This document shows, piece after piece, positions 1 through 11,165 of a stretch of DNA of 64,000 nucleotides; the first letter of the stretch is position 1, and every line of letters begins with the position of its first letter. The translations under genes were made by a program, and so were the position numbers. Source of the stretch: Mauremys mutica. Taxonomy: Eukaryota; Chordata; Testudines; Geoemydidae. The notes beneath the pieces are model-generated. The model had not been told where the DNA came from, did not search any database, and worked only from the letters and a program-made list of their open reading frames with translations. The stretch spans positions 27,316,003 through 27,380,002 of the forward strand of contig NC_059075.1 in NCBI RefSeq assembly GCF_020497125.1. The letters are read 5' to 3'.

Positions 1-492
1 ATAGATTCCCGTAAGCAGCATAAGCTTTTTAGAGCCCATTATTTTCTAAGGAGGCAGAGGCAGAAGGCTGTAGTTCAGCGTAAATGTACAAGGGCAGTAA
101 ATGTACAAGTGGCTACAATAAACAAAGGGAGGGGAGAGATTCGTTAAACAGCTCGCATTGTTGCAACATTGCAAACTCTCGTGATTTCATCACTAGTCTC
201 ATGCTATCTGGTGTTTTTCTTAAATCCCCGGCTCCTAGAGACAAGTGAACAATGAGAATCTCAGCTTTCATTAAAAAATTAAGATTTGTATCCCTCATGG
301 TTGAGAGCAAAAGCTTGAAAATGTGACCTAAATGCAGTTCAAAGGCTCGAACAACAGAAGGCAAACAAAAAGAATCCAGTATTTGTCACTTTTTAAAAAT
401 CTCATGATCTTTAAGCCAGTCTCATGATTTTTTAGTACTTGGGGTTGGCAATAGTGTTGTAGTGGAAGAATGTGGCTGCAAAAAGTTAAGGT
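1..492. other. Unclassified AT-rich sequence with small internal repeat
   Basis: I see no gene here. Near 386-462 the phrase ctcatgat plus a T run is repeated about 35 bp apart, resembling a short degenerate palindromic repeat. The last 8 bases (485-492, gttaaggt) are the left TSD of the hAT element that follows. Confidence 0.4.
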
Positions 493-804
493 CAGGGGTC
501 GGCAACCTTTCAGAATTGGTGTGCCAAGTCTTCATTTATTCACTCTAATTTAAGTTTTCGCATGCCGGTAATTCATTTTAATGTTTTTAGAAGGTCTCTT
601 TCTATAAATCTATAATATATAACTAAACTATTGTTGTATGTAAAGTAAATAAGGTTTTTAAAATGTTTAAGAAACTTCATTTAAAACTATATTAAAATGC
701 AGAGCACCCCCGGACCGGTGGCCAGGACCCGGGCAGTGTGAGTGCCACTGAAAATCAGCTCACGTGCCGCCTTCGGCACCCGTGCCATAGGTTGCCTAAC
801 CCTG
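493..804 (-). mobile_element. Short non-autonomous hAT-type element, copy 1
   Basis: This 312-bp element starts caggggtcggcaacc and ends ggttgcctaaccctg, so the ends are inverted repeats. It is flanked by a perfect 8-bp duplication, gttaaggt, at 485-492 and 805-812. An 8-bp TSD with CAGGG-type ends is the hAT signature. The AT-rich interior has no coding capacity, so it would have depended on a transposase in trans. It is the reverse complement of the copies at 39560-39868 and 53142-53450, hence the minus label. Confidence 0.88.
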
Positions 805-913
805 GTTAAGGTCATCCTCCATTTTAGAAGGTGAGTCTTTGGACTGTAGGGGGCAGATCAGAGAGTAGCAGGCTGCAGCTTAAGGTAGGCTTTGGTTTCC
901 GTGTTATGTAGTG

Positions 914-1064
914 CTTAATAAAGAAGCGTCTGACGAAGTGGGCATTCACCCACGAAAGCTTATGCTCCAATACTTCTGTTAGTCTATAAGGTGCCACAGG
1001 ACTCTTTCTCGCTTTTTACAGATCCAGACTTACACAGCTACTCCTCTGATACTTAATAAAGAAG
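914..1064 (-). mobile_element. Cry-type tRNA-related SINE with 13-bp TSD
   Basis: The SINE body is 927-1051 on the minus strand. Its head is near 1051 (gtagctgtgtaagtctggatc on minus, the Pol III box A region of the tortoise SINE family), followed by the family's GTGGCACCTT core and the AGCTTTCGTGGGTGAATGCC region. It is bounded by a perfect direct repeat, cttaataaagaag, at 914-926 and 1052-1064, a target-primed insertion footprint. It encodes no protein and would have used LINE machinery in trans. Confidence 0.9.
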
Positions 1065-1671
1065 ATAATTCCTTCATACAAATAGCAACCCAGGGTGACC
1101 ACCGAATGTAGCAGTGGTGGGAACATGTTACACAGAGTGGATATGTGTTCACTAATGGGTTTTATATCAATTTTCAGTATTTATGAGACCTAATCCTTCT
1201 TCTAATTCTCACTGAAATCAATAAATACCATAGCTTCTTTAGTAATACTTGACAGATAGAATGGGAGTAGTGCATGCTAAAGACTGAAGAATTAGGTGCA
1301 TATATTTGTATAAATGAAAGAGGAAAACCTTTCTTAAGGAAATCTATAATTATGTAAGATGTCCAGCTACGTCATGTTAAGTTAGTCATTATTTAGAATT
1401 CCTGAGGAAAAAATAATTCCTCTGCTTGAGTATAGTAGTGGAAAACTTGACTTTTAAATGGCAGCCCTTGTTTCTTATCTCAAGTTGTATGGACACCGGT
1501 TTATAAACTCTTCCACAAACAACCGTCCGTCTCTCCTTATTTAGGCTTCTTCCCATTTTATTGGTTTGTTGGTCATTCTTAAGGCTGGCTGGAGCCCAAA
1601 ATGTTTATAGCGCAGATAGTAAACTGCACGAAATAAAAATTAACTAGTTAGAGGTGCATCCCACATTACAC
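1065..1671. other. Unclassified non-coding stretch
   Basis: AT-rich sequence with no ORF of note and no repeat that I recognise. It separates the SINE from the CR1 copy. Confidence 0.4.
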
Positions 1672-3805
1672 CATTGGACCTTGCAAATTAACTTAAAGCC
1701 AATAGTAAAGGTTTCTTTAGCCATATAAATAAAAACAAAACATGGAAAGAAGAAATTGAACTGCTAAGTGATGATGATGGGGTGGAGTTTAAAGGTAACC
1801 TAGGTATGGCCCCAACACCTAAACCAACATTTTGCTTCAGTTTTTAATAAGAGTAATGTGGAGACAGTGGCAGGGTGACTAATGGGAAAGAGGATGTGGA
1901 AGTAGAAATTACCACATCCAAGGTGGAAGACGAACTCGGACAGCTTAATGGGACCAAACCAGGGGGCCAGATAGTCTCTGTCCAAGAATATTAAAGGAAC
2001 TGGCTCATGAAATTGCAAACCCAATGGCAAGTATTTTTAATGAATCTGTAAAGTTGGGGGTCGTACCCTTTGACTGGAGAATTGCAAATATAGTATCTAT
2101 AGTTAAGAAAGGGGAGGAAAGTGATTTGGGAAGCTACAAGCCTGTTAGCTTGACCTCAATTGTATGCAAGGTCTTAGAACTAATTTTGAAAGAGAGTAGT
2201 TAAGGACATAGAGGTAAATAGTAATTGGGATAAAATGCAGCATGTTTTTAAAAGAGGTAGATCATGCCAGACTGGTCTGATCTCTTTCTTTGAGAAGATA
2301 ACTGATTTTTCTAGACAAAGGCAATGCAGTACATCTAATCTATTTGGATTTCAATAACACATCTGATGCACTTCCACATGGGAAATCATTAGTTAAATTG
2401 GAGAAGAGGGGGATTAATACAAGTTTTGAAAGGTGGGTAAGGAACTGGTTAAAGGGGAGACTATATTATTTCATATTGAAAGGTAAACTCTCAGGTTGGA
2501 GGGAGGTTACTAGTGGAGATCCTCATTAGTGACCGATATATAAAAAGTGGGAGTGTGCTAATAAAATCTGTGGCTGACATAAGGGTGGGAGGTACTGCCA
2601 ATATGGAGGAGGACTGGAATATCACACAAGATTTGGATGACTTTGAAAACTGGAGTAATAGAAATGGGATGAAATTTGATAGTGTAAGGTCATGCATTTA
2701 GGGATTAACAACATTATTTTTTGTTATAAACTGAGGCCATATCAGTTGGAAGTGACAGAGGAGGAGAAAGACCTGGGTGTATTGGTCAATCACAGCCTAA
2801 CTATGAACTGCCAATGTGATGCGGCTGTGAAAAAGGCTAATGCAATCTTAGGATGACTCAGGTAAGGTATTTCCAGTAGAGGTAGGGAAGTGTTAGTATC
2901 ATTATACATGGCACTGATGGGACCTCATCTGGAGTACTATGTGTAGTTCTTATCTCTCATGTTTAAAAATAATTCAAACTGGAACAGGTGCAGAGAAGAC
3001 CTACTAGAATGATCAGAGGAATGAAGAACTTGCCTTACAAGAGGATACTTGAAGAGCTTGGCTTGTTTAACCTAACAAAGCGAAGGCTAAGGGCAGATAC
3101 GATTGCTTTCAGTAAATATATCAGAGGGATAAACACCAGGGAGGGAGAGGAATTATTTAAGTTAAGGGCCAATGTTGGCACAAGAACAAATGGATGTAAA
3201 CTGGCAATCAATAAGTTTAGGCTTGAAATTAGATGAAGGTTTCTAACAATCAGAGGAGTGAAGTTCTGGAACAACCTTCCAAAGGTAGTAGTGAGGGCAA
3301 AAGCCTAACTTGTTTCAAGACTGACAAGTTTATTGAAGGGATTGGTCTGATTGCCTACAATGGCATATGAACCATCTGCAACTTTCATTAGCAAATATCT
3401 CCAATGGCAGGAGATGGGACAGTAGATGGAGAGGATGCTGAGTTACTACAGAGAATTCTTTCCCAGGTATCTGGCTGGTGGTTTTTGCCCAAATGCTAAG
3501 GGTCTAACTTATTGCCGTATTTGGGATCAGGAAGGTATTCTCCCCAGGTCAGATTGGCCTGGGGGCTTTTCACCTTCCTCTGCAACACAGGGCATGGATC
3601 ACTTGCTGGTTTGAACTAGAGTAAATGGTGGATTCCCTGGAACATGAAAGCTTTAAACCAAACTTTTGGGACTTCAATAATTCAACCAGAGGTTATGAGC
3701 CTATTACAGGAGTGGGTGGGGTGAGGTTCTGTGGCCTGAAAAGTGCAAGAGGTCAGAGTAGATGATCATGATGGTCCCTTCTGGCCTTAAAGTCTGAGTC
3801 TATGA
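1672..3805 (+). mobile_element. CR1 LINE, 5'-truncated and decayed, copy 1
   Basis: This 2.1-kb copy aligns along most of its length with the CR1 at 43843-46018, from the shared start ttggaccttgcaaa to the shared 3' end aatggtcccttctggcctta (3772-3791). It covers the second half of ORF2 plus the 3' UTR. Against the later copy it lacks about 40 bp after 2520, the stretch that encodes the conserved reverse transcriptase motif around VPQGSVLGP. It is more diverged than the copies at 33 and 44 kb and is probably older. Confidence 0.9.
1700..3236 (+). pseudogene. CR1 ORF2 reverse transcriptase relic, copy 1
   Basis: CR1 ORF2 encodes an endonuclease plus reverse transcriptase that copies the element's RNA at the target site. 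Only parts of the reverse transcriptase remain. At 2344-2529 the frame contains DFNNTSDA (degenerate motif A) and ERWVRNWLKGRL. A small deletion follows that removes the PQG motif. At 2513-2701 the catalytic FADD box is replaced by a SVADI reading. The C-terminal region is readable at 2988-3236 (RRPTRMIRGM, LGLFNLTKRRLR). Several frames must be combined and the catalytic box is gone, so no activity is expected. Confidence 0.85.
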
Positions 3806-4284
3806 AACAAGGCCATGACAGGACGGCTAAAAGAACTTTCATGCTCTTTCTTATCCAGCACAATTACACTGATAAAATGGATGGGAGATGATGTTTTGTG
3901 TGTAACCAAGATCTTTAATGCCATTTTAATATTCCTTTGGTTTGTCTGAGACAAGTAAAGCCATGTGGATGGAAATGGGCAAATTGCTTCTCAACAGGTC
4001 AAAACCACTTTCTTCAGCCTAAAGTTATTTAATAACTTTTACTTTTATTTTTCATTTTAAGATCTGTACAAGCTTCAGGCTACACATGGTAGGTAGGAGA
4101 AAAAACTCCATTAAGTTTCAACTTGAATCCTGCAATTGCAACTTACAAGAAAAAGAATAGGAAAGGAAACCAAAATTCCCCTTCCTGCTCTGCAGCTAAC
4201 TTACAGGGAGGTTGTAAGAGGAGTCACTCCTTGGACTACAAATCCAGCAGTTTGGAGTAAGATACTGGACCCATGCAGAAGAAA
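3806..4284. other. Unclassified non-coding stretch
   Basis: I recognise no gene or repeat in this interval. It follows the CR1 3' end and precedes the small repeats of the 4.3-5 kb region. Confidence 0.35.
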
Positions 4285-4365
4285 CAAGGTGAAATCCTGG
4301 GCCCATTGTAGTCAGTGGCAAAACTCCCATTCACTTCAGTGGAGTCAGGATTTGACCCAGAATCT
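4285..4365. repeat. Short palindromic MITE-like repeat
   Basis: It contains the inverted pair cattgtagtcagtgg and cacttcagtggagtc around a short core. The same palindromic theme (attgaagtcaa..., ...cttcagtgggagcagga) recurs at 6355-6420 and 60535-60580. This looks like a dispersed short DNA-transposon relic. Confidence 0.4.
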
Positions 4366-4492
4366 CTGAGCCTGAAAGCTGCAGGGCTAGATCCAGGAAT
4401 TATTTTGGGGAAGTTCTATGGCCTGTGTTATACAGGAGGCCAGATTAGATTTTTACAATGGTCCCTTCTAGCCTTAGGATCTCTGAATCCAC
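4366..4492 (+). mobile_element. CR1 3'-end fragment (second subfamily)
   Basis: It carries ggaattattttggggaagttctatggcctg followed by acaggaggccagattagatt and aatggtcccttctagcctta, which is a CR1 3' UTR and tail of a different subfamily from the 1672 copy. No coding sequence remains. Confidence 0.75.
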
Positions 4493-4861
4493 AAGGAAGG
4501 CATCTGAACGTGGGTCATCTACATTCTAGGTTAGTGCCCTAACCACTGGGCTACTGCGGGTCGGGGCATGTGCATAGCTTTTGCCCACACCTACCAGCTC
4601 AAGCAAGCCAGGCAGGAAACACATCCAGTTTGTGACTCCCACTGGGGCTTAGGTGTGAGTTAGGTGCCAAGCAATTTAGTGGGATCACTTAAAGTGGGTT
4701 TAGGTGGGACTTAGGAGGCTGTGTGCATATGCACCAACAGAAATGTAGGCATCAAAGTCCCTTTGTGGATGTAGCCTTAGTGAGTAGGAGGCAGGAAATC
4801 CATAGGACCTGAAGGTGCTGGGCACCTTATAGGATCATTAACTTTAACTTAGGTGCATTGA
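4493..4861. other. Unclassified, possibly repeat-derived
   Basis: The phrase ccctaaccactgggctac near 4538 resembles a tRNA-like or MIR-like SINE piece, and several 'ttaggtg' phrases recur from 4650 to 4860. I cannot assign a family. Confidence 0.3.
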
Positions 4862-4980
4862 CCTTAACTGAGCCAGAGGCTATGGTCCTATTGCAGATGT
4901 GGGTGGGTGACTTTCTGTGGCCTGCAATGTGCAAGAGGTCAACTAGATGACCACTATGGTCCGTTCTGGCCTATGAGTCA
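4862..4980 (+). mobile_element. CR1 3'-end fragment
   Basis: It matches the CR1 tail at 3690-3800: ggagtgggtgggtgag-like sequence, then ctgtggcctgcaatgtgcaa, then aggtcaactagatgacc and a final 'tatggtccgttctggcct'. It is a strongly 5'-truncated copy of only about 120 bp. Confidence 0.75.
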
Positions 4981-5179
4981 ACATTTCCATTTCTGTCCTC
5001 CCACAGGGTTCCCGATCCCCACCCCAAACCCTGTTTCCCCTTCCCATCTAAATTCAGTAGCTTAAAACAACTCTTCATGTGTCCAAGGCTCCGATATCAA
5101 AGGGAGAGGTCAGTTCTTTGTGGAAAGGACTGTCTATTATATATCTGTTCAGTCTCTAGCAGAATCGGACCCCAATGCT

Positions 5180-5335
5180 CAGTACACCCTTGAAAGATAG
5201 GTAAGTAGTATTTTGGCTACAAGAAGACAGGTAAGGCTACACAGCAAATCACTGGCTGAGCTTGGATTGGAACTCAGGAATTCCTGACTCCTTAACTTAT
5301 ACTAAGTACACTAGACCATGGTGTTTCTGATGTTT
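5180..5335 (-). repeat. MIR-like or L2-like ancient repeat fragment
   Basis: The phrases 'acagcaaatcactggctgag', 'ggaactcaggaattcctgac' and 'ctagaccatggtg' resemble the reverse complement of a MIR/CORE-SINE body. It is degraded and the assignment is tentative. Confidence 0.4.
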
Positions 5336-5591
5336 ACTGGTTTAATTTAGAGAACACACACAGTGCCCATATAAATGAGGGGCATAAAAGAAAACAAAAA
5401 GAACATATGGAGGAGCAAAGCTACAAGACTTTGAACCATGTGTCTTGGACACTGCAGCCTGCATTTTCCCCTGGTCACCGTACATGCATTAAGGAAAAAT
5501 GAAGCAGAAGTGCAAAAGATAAGCTGGTGGTCTGTTTCTCTAGTGCTTCCATCCTTACTGGAACTGATACACCTGTTATGTACTATATGTT

Positions 5592-5748
5592 TGCAGTGTT
5601 GTCGCTGTGTTGGTCCCAGGATATTAGAGTGACAAGGTGGGTGAGGTAATATCTTTAACTGGACCAACTTCTGTGTAATCTCAAAGGCGTGTCTCTCTCA
5701 CCAATAGAAAGTTGGTTCAATAAAAGATATCATCTCACCTATCTTCTC
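5592..5748 (+). mobile_element. Cry-type SINE, second subfamily
   Basis: It begins with the family head gttgtcgctgtgttggtccc (box A-like) and continues with aggatattagagtgacaagg and gtgaggtaatatcttt. The segment 5646-5680 recurs inverted at 5705-5748 ('aaagttggttcaataaaaga', 'atctcacct'), giving an internal hairpin. A more diverged relative lies at 47889-48062. Confidence 0.75.
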
Positions 5749-7173
5749 TCTCTGTGTACCAACTGTAGGCAATTTTAATCTAATGCCTTTTGTTTGCTGC
5801 ATATGCAAAGGAATCAAGTCAGCGAAGACAATAATCCTTTTCTGTACCATACATCACTGCTGAGTCTAGAATGCGGCGTTCAGCTCTGGGCACATCAGTA
5901 CAAGAAAGCTTTAGAAGATAAATGGTAGGAAATCCTGGAAAAAGGGACAATAGGCTCTGGAGGGACTCATGTGTTTGGAAAGATAAATGATGGCTGTACA
6001 ACATCTGAATGGGACATAACTCATTGCAAGTATCTGAGAGATGTAAAGGTCAAGGAGGGAGAGGAGCAATGTCCAAAGGAGCTGTAACTAGAAGTAATGG
6101 AATGAAATTTAAAAAACCGAAGATATTTTTTTATATCCAGCCTGAATTTGCCAACAATGAGATTTCTTAGATTGTTGACTTGCCTTCCCAGGGTTGTGCT
6201 GTGTGCAGATTAGTAACTGCTAGTTAAGCACAGTTACTTGGTAGAATTATAGTCTAGGGAACATTCCTGCATTGGCAGCTAGGGGAAGACTAAGGGGTTT
6301 AAATGGAATTTTTCTATTTGAAACTTTTTTATCTAAAGGACCACAAAATGGGCCCTGTTCCATTGAAGTCAACAAGTGTTTTGCCATTGGCTTCAGTGGG
6401 AGCAGGATGAAGCCTGCTGGGAGCAGGACTGTGAGGTGACCTGACCAGGTTGTTATGTACTAACCGATAACAATAAGTAATTGCATTTTTCATTTGTAAG
6501 CTTCAAATCACGTTCTATAAGGTACTTGAGGACCACTGTTCTCTTTTTATAGATGTGAGAGCTGAGGTGCAGAATGGCCCAAGGTCCAAAGCACGTCATT
6601 GGGAGAGTCGGGAATGGAGGATAATTCTCCGGCTTCCAACGCTGTGCTCAATGCAGGAAAAAAAGGCTTATACCTATGTTTGTACAGGTATATACATACC
6701 TATGCAAATAGATGTCTCTCATACGCACATCAAAGATATCACACTGCCATCAGGATACATTGCCATCAGGATAATGGGATATATTCTGGCTGTGTTTGTT
6801 TCTATCAATCTTCAGTACCGGCTTTGAGAAACACAAACAAGAAAATACCCTTGAGCAGTCTGGCACTGTTCTTTTACACTGACTCCCAAATGAACAACAA
6901 GCTGCTTTCACTTGCTGTCACACATGTGTTAGTTAAAGGAAAAAAGGTGGACACCTTGGGATTTTGTGTTGAAATATCACTTTGAAGAAAAAGCAGCGAG
7001 TAACTGACAGGCTAAGAATAAAATAGCTTCAAGATGTAGACCACTGAGATGGGACAGGATGCACTTTGAATCCTTTTTTCAACCACAGGAGATTTCAGAG
7101 TTCTCCACTAACTTTGAATCTTCTAACAGGTCCATGGTTGCAAGTAACGTACACCATGGTTGCTAACTAAACA
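5749..7173. other. Unclassified stretch with small repeat relics
   Basis: At 6355-6420 there is a palindromic MITE-like repeat (attgaagtcaacaag / gcttcagtgggagcagga). At 6540-6620 there are traces of a MIR-like tail (gagctgaggtgcagaatggc). The overlapping open frames at 6555-6985 show no recognisable domain and I do not call them genes. Confidence 0.4.
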
Positions 7174-7290
7174 TAGGGTGACCAGATGTCCCAATTTCAT
7201 AGGGACAGTCCTGTTTTTTGGGTCTTTTTCTTATATAGGGTCCTATTACCCGCGACCCCCTTTTTTCACACTTGCTGTCTGGTAACCCTA
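7174..7290. mobile_element. 117-bp hAT-type MITE with 8-bp TSD
   Basis: The element runs from tagggtgaccagatgtccc to ctgtctggtaaccctaa-type ends, an imperfect terminal inverted repeat. It is flanked by actaaaca at 7166-7173 and 7291-7298. The flanking match can be read as long as taactaaaca because one base pair of the ends is ambiguous. It has no coding capacity. Confidence 0.8.
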
Positions 7291-7622
7291 ACTAAACAGC
7301 CCATTTATGGCATGGAGTAACAATCGCAAATACCTGTGCTGGTGTGATATCTGGTAGTAAAAAAAAAAAACAACCTCAACAACATACCAGCTTGTTCATT
7401 GCAAACTTATTACTAGCCTATATAATGTCAGTGACAAGCTATAGACAAAGGGATTCTAGTTTCAGCAAGATAATGGGACAGATCCGCAAGAGGTGTAAAT
7501 CTTGTGTCGCTTCAATGAAGTCAAAGAAGCGATGTCAGAATTACACCAGCTGCAGTTCTGCCCCACCCCTGCATCTTCCTTGCAACTAGAAATGAGATAT
7601 ACTCAAAGAGAAATGGCTAACA

Positions 7623-7732
7623 GCAGGGCCTGATTCTCCAATGTTTCAATTTTACACTGATATAACTATTAAATCCCATGGAGTTGCACGGGCATGATAT
7701 CAGTGTGATGGAGTGGGGAATCAGGTCCAAAG
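7623..7732. repeat. Palindromic MITE-like repeat
   Basis: It starts agggcctgattctccaatg and ends ggggaatcaggtcc, an inverted pair about 85 bp apart. The same ends (gcctgattctcc / gagaatcaggccc) occur near 11977, 23219 and 57359, so this is a dispersed family. I cannot see a clear TSD. Confidence 0.55.
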
Positions 7733-7783
7733 AGACTAGATTAATCTAATGTTATTTTGTAACAAATAAAACTGGCATAACTG

Positions 7784-7815
7784 GGGTGGCGGGGGGGGGA
7801 GGAGGAGGAGGAAGG
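7784..7815 (+). repeat. G-rich / GGA simple repeat
   Basis: A purine-only run (ggcggggggggga followed by repeated gga units). Confidence 0.8.
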
Positions 7816-7819
7816 TGCA

Positions 7820-9084
7820 TGAAGGGAGGAAGAGCCCAAGCAACGATCCCTATTTTGTGCTCACTGGATGATAAATAGTATCTAATCAATAGACTCTGCA
7901 TGCTTGAACTCCACCAAAATCTTCTACAAGGTTTCTGAGCTACAGCTAACAATAAACCTCGCTTATAAAAGTAATTTCTCACCTAGTGCTTGTGGGCAAA
8001 AGCGGCCTAAATTTCCATACAGTGAAAGAGTGCAGTTCAGCAATACTCATCCGAGGCACGGTGTGATAAGCAGAATCCCTCAGTTCTTGCTCTGTTTGCT
8101 GTAACTAGCAACACTGCTCAATGTCTTTTTATTTTTGAGATTGCTTTGGTCATCACCTCGGTAATCCACAGGAGAATTCTGACAAGTTGCAGTGTCTAGA
8201 CTCTAGAGCATTTTAGTGCACTATATTCAGGCAGGATAATGTTGGAAAACATGTATTTTTGTACCCATAATACATGAATGTCCCTCTGCCTTAAAAAGTA
8301 AGGGAAGAAAAAGAAATGGGTATTTCTTTGTTCAGAAATTGACCTTTCTTAAAAAGTAAGAAGCAGAAACAGGCTAATACACAAAGAGAGAGCAGATATG
8401 CAAGCAGAGCTGGCTAGAAAGTGAATAGATAGATACCTTTAATTACATTAGACCACCAAAAAATAATCTGCCCTTTCTGTTTATGCTGCTAAGTCTTGAA
8501 ACACTACAAGCAGGTGTAGGCTGGTGAAAGAAGATGGGTAGACCATGATTTTATGTTTTCCTGAGAGAGTGAGTTTAAAATATGAACAGAATAAAATCCT
8601 GAGGACAGTTAGTCTTTAGCTAGTGTGCACAGTTAGAAACTGAAGCACTGAAAATGTCAGGGGAGCTCAGTGTAAGCAATTAAGCTGAAAAACTGCTATC
8701 CCTGACAGCAAGTTTTGTTTGGCGAGGGACTATTTATATTGGTGTTTTCATTCTATGATAACAGATAGGGTTAACATGATAATGGACAGCATTTTACAGA
8801 GAAGGAGAAAGTGCTTTGGATTGAGTTAAATCACTATTACTTTGGAAGTACCAGTTTAGGCAGCTGTTAAATTATGCTAAAATCATCTACTTTGGTTTTC
8901 AGACTTTGGAATCACTCAGTCCTGGCTTCATGCTTTTGCTGAGATAGCTTTGAGGATTCTCTTTTCATTAGATTGCTTCCTTTGAAAATATTGTTAGATA
9001 CACCACCCACTCCAGAAATGTCTGGGTATGACGCTACTAAAGTCCATTGCATCACCAGGTGAGAACCCAACTGCATTGGGAAAG
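7820..9084. other. Unclassified non-coding stretch
   Basis: I see no supported gene or repeat family. Base composition is ordinary AT-rich vertebrate DNA. Confidence 0.35.
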
Positions 9085-9408
9085 AATGTGATCTAGTGGT
9101 CAGAGCATGGGACTGGCAGACAGTAGTCCTGGGTTCTGTTTTTGGATCTTTCACATTGGACCATTGTGTGACCTTGGAAAAACTTGCTTAATTTTTCTAA
9201 GCCTTCGTTTACTCAAATTAGTATATTAATACTTCAGGGGCTCAGAGACTATGGTGAGGAGCATGGTATAGAAACAGTTTAGATTCATTCATAGATTGAT
9301 AGACTTTCCTCCCACACAAGAGTGTTTTGAAGGGTTTATTATGTAAATACTTGTAGATTGTTTTGAGAATATCAGAGGTAAGGTTCTCTCAAAGTACAAA
9401 GTATTAGT
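9085..9408 (+). mobile_element. MIR/CORE-SINE-type repeat, long form
   Basis: The head (gatctagtggtcagagcatg, gactggcagacagtag, tcctgggttctg) and centre (tgtgtgaccttggaaaaact) are the recognisable MIR-type body. The 3' portion, with 'gtgttttgaagggtttatta' and a following 'gattgttttgagaatatcag', resembles the family's tail. It is highly diverged, as expected of an ancient SINE. Confidence 0.7.
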
Positions 9409-9767
9409 AATATTCCCTTATCTCAGCCTTTTGTTGCAGTAACTAACACAGAAATACACATAAAAACCCAGTTTACTAATTTCACTATGGGGAGGTTTAA
9501 CACAGTCAGTGAATGGTAGATGACAAAACGAGCTTTCTGTTATCTATGAAATGAGCCCTATTGCTTACAAAAATATCATCAAAACAACATTTGCTGCCTC
9601 TTACAGAAAAAAAAATATTCCCCAAGTCCCATGAAACCTCTGCCTCAAGCAAATGCTAGAGAAAGGAAATGAACCTTGTGTTATGCCCTAAAGCTGAAGC
9701 TACTGTGTCTTTGTTGGTCCAGTGGGGAAAAGAAGTCCAGAATGAATTATTTCCACTGAGAGAGCTA

Positions 9768-10014
9768 AGGGCAGGTCTCCACTACACGTTTACAGTGGCC
9801 CAGCTGCACCCATGCAACTGTGTCACTGTAGCACTTCTGGCAAAGATGCTTTAGGCCAACGGGAGAGAGCTCTTCCATCAACTTAATAACGCCACCTCCA
9901 CAAGAGGTGGTAGCTATGTTGGTGGGAGAAGCTTTCCCACTGACAGCGGTGTAGATTATTCACACCCCTGAGTAACATAGCTATATTGAAGTAATTGTGT
10001 AGGGTCAACCAGGG
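9768..10014. mobile_element. Harbinger-type MITE
   Basis: It begins gggcaggtctccactacac and ends near tgtgtagggtcaaccaggg, the same terminal 'ggtctacac ... gtgtagacc' logic as the Harbinger element ending at 17234. The interior (aacgggagagagctcttcc, agaggtggtagctatgt) closely matches the MITE at 23290-23555. It has no coding capacity. Confidence 0.7.
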
Positions 10015-10284
10015 TTGAGTCACCGACAATGTGACATTTAAATTAGGGTCTGTTGTCAAAAAGGTGGCAGGGACCCAAGCCAAAAGGGATAAGAAAAACA
10101 CAGGCCAACAGATGACACCCAAGTAACCTTTCTAAAGGTCTTTCATAACAAAGGACTATTCGAGATAGGGCAATAATTGGCAAGAAACGAGAGCAAAGTA
10201 TGTGTTGGCTTTGTATGTAGGGTCTGTTTTAAATCCTGTACCCTTCAGTGTAAAGCAAGCACCTTGAGCTGTTTGGAGGTTTTT

Positions 10285-10460
10285 CCTGTGACTAAGGGCC
10301 AGCTTTTCAAAAGTGCAGAAGCAGATAGGTGCCTAAAGGGATTTTCAAAACATCTAAGCAGGCTTCAATGGGTGTTAGGTACCTAACCTGGGCTTTTGGA
10401 AATCGTATTTAGACACCAAAAGGTGCAGATAGGTGCCTAAACCTTTGAAATCTGTCCCTA
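10285..10460. repeat. Degenerate MITE-like repeat
   Basis: It contains 'gcagataggtgcctaaaggg' and a second 'gtgcagataggtgcctaaac' about 100 bp on, plus inverted 'ggtacctaacctgggc'. Related phrases occur at 11030-11165, 37081-37154 and 48415-48470. The family is unknown to me. Confidence 0.45.
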
Positions 10461-11025
10461 AATTTAAAATGGTTGCTGCTACAGAGCACATTCTTGTATG
10501 GATACTTTATATTTGTTATTTCTTTCTTTGTCCTTTCCCTTAGTTTAGAGGGATAGCTTACTGAAGAGCGTAACAGGTTTCATGTTTTGATCAAATAAAG
10601 TATAAAATATAACAATACATTAAAATATTTAAGGGGCTGGGCTTTGAAAACTATAGTCAAACCTTGGTACAAATTTGAGACTGCTAGTTCAGTGGCTTAT
10701 AGCATGAGAAGCAAGCGAATGGCCTTTTTGCAACACAAAAGCCCCCGTCAGAAATGGAGCTAACTGTTGTCCATATGGACAGACACAATCTTACCCTTAG
10801 GCACGATCCCCAAAATGAGGACAAATGACAAAGCAGTATAGGACAGGCTGTATTGCCAGTAAAGTCATGGACAGACCGTGGGCAATAAACAATAAATCAC
10901 AGAAGCTGGAGCTCCACCGCCCAGGGCTGAAGTCGAGGAGTTTATGTAAAATTACGGAATCTGTGACCTCCATGACTGACTCATAGCATTAAGCCTGCTG
11001 CATCCATTCGGGGTGTAAAAGATCA
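10461..11025. other. Unclassified non-coding stretch
   Basis: No supported gene or named repeat. Confidence 0.3.
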
Positions 11026-11029
11026 GAGT

Positions 11030-11165
11030 CACAAAGGTATTTAAGCACCTAAAGATGCATCTAGGCAGATCTTCCCTTGTAGATGCTTATCCTGCTTAGG
11101 CATTTTGAAAAACCTATTAGCCGTCAATCTGCATCTTTAGGCACCAAACACCTTTGTAAATCTTG
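11030..11165. repeat. Palindromic MITE-like repeat
   Basis: The left arm (caaaggtatttaagcaccta, then aagatgcatctaggcaga) is answered on the right by 'atctgcatctttaggcacca' and 'acacctttg'. It folds as an imperfect hairpin. It belongs to the same loose family as 10285-10460 and 37081-37154. Confidence 0.55.
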